Assembly: GCA_030754805.1 (NCBI GenBank) | Contig: JASLZO010000030.1 | Location: 1-9,094, forward strand | Reading direction: 5' to 3' | From: Dehalococcoidia bacterium | Lineage (GTDB): Bacteria > Chloroflexota > Dehalococcoidia > UBA6926 | Length of the DNA stretch: 9,094 nucleotides | In this document: one piece after another, positions 6,490-9,094 of the stretch | Layout of the letters: each line of letters opens with the position of its first letter | How positions within the stretch are numbered: position 1 is the first letter of the stretch | Notes under the pieces: model-generated | Seen by the model: the letters and a program-made list of their open reading frames with translations, nothing else | What the model was told of the DNA's origin: nothing | Databases searched by the model: none | Made by a program: the position numbers and the translations under genes

Positions 6490-6922
6490 AGTCGCCGGAG
6501 CAGCCCAAGGACCAAGCTGGATATCGGAGCGGGTGGGCTTGTCACCGCGCCACTGATCGCTGTCAGGTGCCTGGCGGGCCCGGTGCGCCGGCCTTCCGTT
6601 CGTGCTGTTCGATTGGACGGAGACCGTGCTGCCGGGGGCGCCGGGCACGAGGCGAAGTACACCGCCATGGGGAACCACTACCAGGTGTTCCTCCGGACGG
6701 AGCTCACGGTCATTGAGGGCTCGTCCTGGTCGCTGCCCATCACGGGACTGGTCGAGAACCCGATTTCGCTGACGCTCGAGGACATCCGCGACAACTACAT
6801 CACGTTGGCGTGCATCTCCGGGCGGTTCGGGACTGACCCGAAAAAGCACGACTTTCTGGACTGGAGCGAGTCTTCAGGAGGTGCTGGCCGACGTCAGCCC
6901 GACCGCCGGTGCGCCTACCTGA
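6490..6922 (+). pseudogene. Decayed sulfite-oxidase-family molybdopterin oxidoreductase
   Basis: Remnant of a sulfite-oxidase-type molybdopterin-binding protein (PF00174-like), recognisable only by joining frames. An N-terminal hydrophobic piece (GAGGLVTAPLIAVRCLAG, about 6526-6579) is in one frame. GLPFVLFDWTETVLPGAPGT (6590-6649) continues in a second. The first frame then gives the core: GNHYQVFLRTEL, SSWSLPITGLVENPISLTLE and ITLACISGRFG (about 6667-6831). Cys at 6811-6813 sits in the L-x-C-x-S/G context that supplies the molybdenum ligand in this family. At 6853-6855 the frame breaks: removing one T joins ...KKHDF to WTGASLQEVLADVSPTAGA, the expected W-T-G-x-x-L motif at the correct distance. 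That frame stops at 6920-6922, far short of a complete protein, and the segment between the second and third pieces appears deleted. One piece also lies in a continuous frame at 6583-7020, whose tail is not coding-like. Functional loss is clear; subfamily is uncertain. Confidence 0.75.
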
Positions 6923-6943
6923 CAATATGGAAGGTGCGAGCCG

Positions 6944-7009
6944 ATGCCAACCTTCGAGGTTGTGGCCGCTATGATTCGCCGCATCCGGGGCAAGCGTGTC
7001 TGGGGGTGA
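6944..7009 (+). CDS. Possible 21-aa leader peptide or gene tail
   Basis: ATG 6944 opens a 21-codon frame (MPTFEVVAAMIRRIRGKRVW then G) ending with TGA at 7007-7009, 13 nt before the acyl-CoA synthetase start. A purine-rich GGAAGG lies about 9 nt upstream of the ATG, an acceptable ribosome site. The peptide has a basic C-terminal half. It could be a small leader peptide for the downstream gene or the surviving tail of a decayed protein, since it shares the frame of the last pseudogene segment. I do not recognise it and confidence is low. Confidence 0.2.
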   Translation: MPTFEVVAAMIRRIRGKRVWG

Positions 7010-7010
7010 T

Positions 7011-7016
7011 GGAAGG
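7011..7016 (+). promoter_or_regulatory. Ribosome binding site fixing the acyl-CoA synthetase start
   Basis: GGAAGG ends 6 nt before ATG 7023, which supports that start over the in-frame GTGs at 6996 and 7017. Confidence 0.6.
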
Positions 7017-7022
7017 GTGACG

Positions 7023-8438
7023 ATGACGAGAACGATCAAGGAACAGCTGGACCCGATGTACCGGCCGGAGTCGGTCGCGATTATCGGTGCGACGAACGAC
7101 CTGCGTCGCTGGGGCGGATGGGTCGTGGACCGGCCGAAACGGACGGGGTTCACGGGACGCCTGTACCCGGTCCATCCGCGCGAGACGGAGATCCAGGGCC
7201 TGAAGGCGTACCCGACGGTCGGCGAGGTGCCGGAAGACGTTGACATCGCGATCATCGTCGTCCGCGCGGTGCTGGTTCCTCAGATCATGGAGGAATGCGT
7301 CGCCAAGGGCGTGAAGTCCGCGATTGTGATTTCGGCCGGGTTCGAGGAGACGGGAGGCGATGGCCTCGACCTGCAGCGGAGGACAGTGGAGATTGCCCGA
7401 GCGGGCGGAGTCCGGTTCGCAGGGCCGAACTGCCAAGGGATCTACACGGCCGCTACGAACTTCAACGTGATGTGGCCGACGACGCCGGTCGCTGGCGGAA
7501 TCTCGATCGTGTCGCAGAGCGGGTCCTTCGCCGCCGGGCTGGGGACGCAGTTGATCGCGCGCGGGGTCGGGGTGCGATCCTGCCTGTCGATTGGAAACCA
7601 GGCCGACCTGAGCATGGCCGAGTACCTCGAGTATCTGGCGCAGGACGAGGAAACGTCTGCGATCTGCCTCTATGTCGAAGGGTTCCGCGACGAGGGGCGT
7701 CGGTTCTTCGAGACGGCTCGCGCGGTGACGAGGGACAAGCCGGTCCTGATGTTTAAGCCTGGCCGGACGGCGGCGGGAGCACGGGCCACGAGTAGCCACA
7801 CGGCGTCACTGGCGATCGAAGACAGGCTGATCGATGCCATGTGCAGGCAGGCGGGGATTATTCGTGCCGAAGGGAGCGAGGACCTGCTGACGATGGCGGA
7901 CGCGATCGCCACCGGCGGGCCATCGTCGGGGAGCGGAGTGGCAATCATCAACGGGGCGGGTGCCCAGTGCGTGATCATCGCCGACGCATGCGACGCGATG
8001 GGGCTGACGGTGCCGGAGTTCGACGACGATATGCGGGGCCGCATCCAGGAAATCATCCCAGCGCATGCCCCGCCGGCAAGGAACCCGGTCGACCTTGGGG
8101 GTCCGGGCCCAGACCCGGGGATGCACCTGGACGTGATCGAGATGATGGCGTCTCGCGACGACATCCACATGGTGGTGACCGGGCCGTTATCGGTCGGGGG
8201 GCCCTGGGGTGACGGCGACATGTCGAACCGAGATGAAGAGCTGTTCGAACGCCTCGCCTCTCTGCCGGAGAGGAGTGGCAAGCAAATCGTGATCAGCGGG
8301 TTCCGCGGTGCGACCGCCGACAATCCGTTGCTGAAGCATTACCGCGAGGCTGGAATGCCCGCGTTCTTCGGTGAGGAGTGCGCACAGGCCGTCTACGCGA
8401 TGGCGAAGGCCGGTGACGGGTTACGCCGGAACGATTGA
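7023..8438 (+). CDS. NDP-forming acyl-CoA synthetase, alpha-subunit type
   Basis: A 471-residue protein of the ADP/NDP-forming acyl-CoA synthetase family, related to succinyl-CoA synthetase alpha. These enzymes interconvert acyl-CoA plus NDP and phosphate with free acid, CoA and NTP in the cytoplasm through a phosphohistidine. The order is typical: CoA-binding Rossmann domain (YRPESVAIIGATND, 13-26; YPVHPRETEIQGLKAYPTV, 48-66; GPNCQGI, 134-140), then the succinyl-CoA ligase-like domain with SQSGSFAAGLG (164-174) and SIGNQADLS (189-197). His259 in SSHTASLA matches the conserved phosphorylated histidine. A second flavodoxin-like domain follows (GVAIINGAGAQCVIIADACD). Length fits an alpha subunit alone, without the ATP-grasp beta domain, and no beta subunit is present in the window. 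Start ATG 7023 is chosen for its ribosome site. It lies 17 nt before the hydratase remnant and upstream of a CoA-transferase, pointing to acyl-CoA catabolism. Substrate unknown. Confidence 0.93.
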   Translation: MTRTIKEQLDPMYRPESVAIIGATNDLRRWGGWVVDRPKRTGFTGRLYPVHPRETEIQGLKAYPTVGEVPEDVDIAIIVVRAVLVPQIMEECVAKGVKSAIVISAGFEETGGDGLDLQRRTVEIARAGGVRFAGPNCQGIYTAATNFNVMWPTTPVAGGISIVSQSGSFAAGLGTQLIARGVGVRSCLSIGNQADLSMAEYLEYLAQDEETSAICLYVEGFRDEGRRFFETARAVTRDKPVLMFKPGRTAAGARATSSHTASLAIEDRLIDAMCRQAGIIRAEGSEDLLTMADAIATGGPSSGSGVAIINGAGAQCVIIADACDAMGLTVPEFDDDMRGRIQEIIPAHAPPARNPVDLGGPGPDPGMHLDVIEMMASRDDIHMVVTGPLSVGGPWGDGDMSNRDEELFERLASLPERSGKQIVISGFRGATADNPLLKHYREAGMPAFFGEECAQAVYAMAKAGDGLRRND

Positions 8439-8455
8439 ATATCGAGGGAGAGAGC

Positions 8456-8643
8456 ATGGCCACCTTTGCGTTCTGTACGAGAAGTGACGTGGGGGAGTGG
8501 TGATCTCGCTCAACCGACCAGAGACACTGAACGCGGTGAGCGGAGATCTCCAACGAGACCTGAACGCCGCGCTGCGGGCGTTCATCCAGACACGGGAAGG
8601 TCCATTCCAACCGGAGCCGTTCGGACCGTACTCGAAGGAGTGA
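8456..8643 (+). pseudogene. Truncated, frameshifted enoyl-CoA hydratase remnant
   Basis: The first part of an enoyl-CoA hydratase/isomerase (crotonase) family gene. ATG 8456, preceded by GAGGGAGAGAG, reads MATFAFCTRSDVGEW and stops at TGA 8501-8503. Shifting by one base in the G5 run at 8491-8495 (restoring a single lost G) gives the crotonase N-terminal signature: VVISLNRPETLNAV, then SGDLQRDLNAALRAF. The expected body, with the oxyanion-hole and catalytic Glu regions of a protein of about 260 residues, is absent. The frame continues as IQTREGPFQPEPFGPYSKE to TGA 8641-8643, which I cannot match to the crotonase fold at that position; it may be a C-terminal end joined by an internal deletion. 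It sits between the acyl-CoA synthetase and CoA-transferase genes, where a functional hydratase would make pathway sense. An indel error in the sequence could explain the frameshift but not the missing body. Confidence 0.72.
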
Positions 8644-8650
8644 GGGCGAC

Positions 8651-9094
8651 ATGACGAGCACGAAGGGAACGGTAGGGGCGCTCGAACATCTTCGGGTCTT
8701 GGACCTGACGGGCTACCTGGGGCAGGCGTGTGCCCGCATGTTCGGCGACATGGGCGCCGATGTGATCCTGGTCGAACGGCCCTGTGGAGATGCGACGCGT
8801 GAGATTGGGCCCTTTGCCGGGGACAAGGTGGGACCAGACCGCGGATTGCCGTGGACCGCGTTCAACCGCAACAAGCGGAGCGTGGTTCTCGACCTGACGA
8901 CCGACGAAGGGCGAACGAACGCCGTCGCGCTGGCTGGGACGGCCGACGTGGTCATCGAGGATGCGCTGCAGTACGTGCGAGACAAGGTCGATCAGGCCAA
9001 GCCGGATCTTCCCGACGACGCGGAGGAGCCCAGTCTATCGGAGGCCAACGTCGCCGAGTTCCCCATCATGATGATCAACATCTCCGGCCCGATC
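8651..9094 (+). CDS. Family III CoA-transferase (CaiB/BaiF type), 3' end outside window
   Basis: First 148 codons of a family III (formyl-CoA transferase/CaiB/BaiF) CoA-transferase, which moves CoA between carboxylic acids. Visible hallmarks are LEHLRVLDLTGYLGQACARM (11-30), FGDMGADVILVERPCGDATR (31-50), FNRNKRSVVLDLTTDEGR (69-86) and the ADVVIED segment (95-101). The catalytic aspartate of the family lies near residue 169 and falls beyond the window edge, so activity cannot be judged. Residues 102-132 (rich in Asp, Glu, Lys, Pro) diverge from the usual PG-rich loop before the NISGPI strand. ATG 8651 follows the hydratase remnant stop by 7 nt; AGGG lies 4 nt and AAGGAG 10 nt upstream. It is probably co-transcribed with the acyl-CoA synthetase. 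Family assignment is firm; substrate is unknown. Confidence 0.92.
   Translation, partial: MTSTKGTVGALEHLRVLDLTGYLGQACARMFGDMGADVILVERPCGDATREIGPFAGDKVGPDRGLPWTAFNRNKRSVVLDLTTDEGRTNAVALAGTADVVIEDALQYVRDKVDQAKPDLPDDAEEPSLSEANVAEFPIMMINISGPI

Noticed and set aside
6583..7020. A 145-aa intact gene
   Set aside because: Only the middle matches the sulfite-oxidase family; both ends are out-of-frame continuation, with the conserved W-T-G motif in another frame.
6996..7022. GTG 6996 as start of the acyl-CoA synthetase
   Set aside because: The extra nine residues precede the family's usual start, and the GGAAGG site is correctly spaced only for ATG 7023.
7295..8323. Other frames within the acyl-CoA synthetase gene on both strands
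   Set aside because: High-GC shadow frames with Arg/Ala-rich or Ser-rich composition and no conserved motifs.

Overview
The window is GC-rich bacterial chromosome with strongly GC-biased codon third positions. No rRNA, tRNA, CRISPR array or insertion sequence is visible. The lineage cannot be fixed from the sequence alone. A polytopic membrane protein with a Chloroflexota-looking N-terminus, a YihY protein of similar flavour and a group III CoA-transferase/acyl-CoA gene cluster tentatively suggest a Chloroflexota (SAR202/Dehalococcoidia-like) organism. This is an inference from remembered families.

Layout. (1) 1-4552, minus strand: a compact run read yihY (3572-4552), a 64-aa two-helix membrane protein (3372-3566), a 308-aa polytopic membrane protein (2381-3307) and gyrB (1-2384, cut by the window edge about 50 codons before its expected end). 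The membrane protein stop and the gyrB start overlap as ATGA. A good sigma70-type promoter lies just before the 308-aa gene, placed so that the transcript would begin at its GTG start codon (leaderless). (2) 4602-5687, plus strand: a divergently oriented predicted lipoprotein of unknown function with what looks like two copies of one fold. (3) 5688-6369: a gene-poor stretch, then a minus-strand VOC/glyoxalase-fold protein that lacks most of the usual metal ligands. (4) 6490-9094, plus strand: a decayed sulfite-oxidase-family molybdopterin protein, an intact ADP-forming acyl-CoA synthetase alpha-type protein (7023-8438), a truncated and frameshifted enoyl-CoA hydratase remnant (8456-8643), and the first 148 codons of a family III CoA-transferase.

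How they may work together. The minus-strand block ties DNA supercoiling (GyrB) to integral membrane proteins through shared transcription and probable translational coupling. The plus-strand block looks like an acyl-CoA handling module (CoA-transferase plus NDP-forming acyl-CoA synthetase) that has lost its hydratase. It sits beside gene debris, so this side of the window appears to be undergoing gene loss. I found no clear candidate for an entirely new system. The points most worth following up are the leaderless gyrB-operon promoter, the GyrB carrying two insertions, and the trail of decaying genes.
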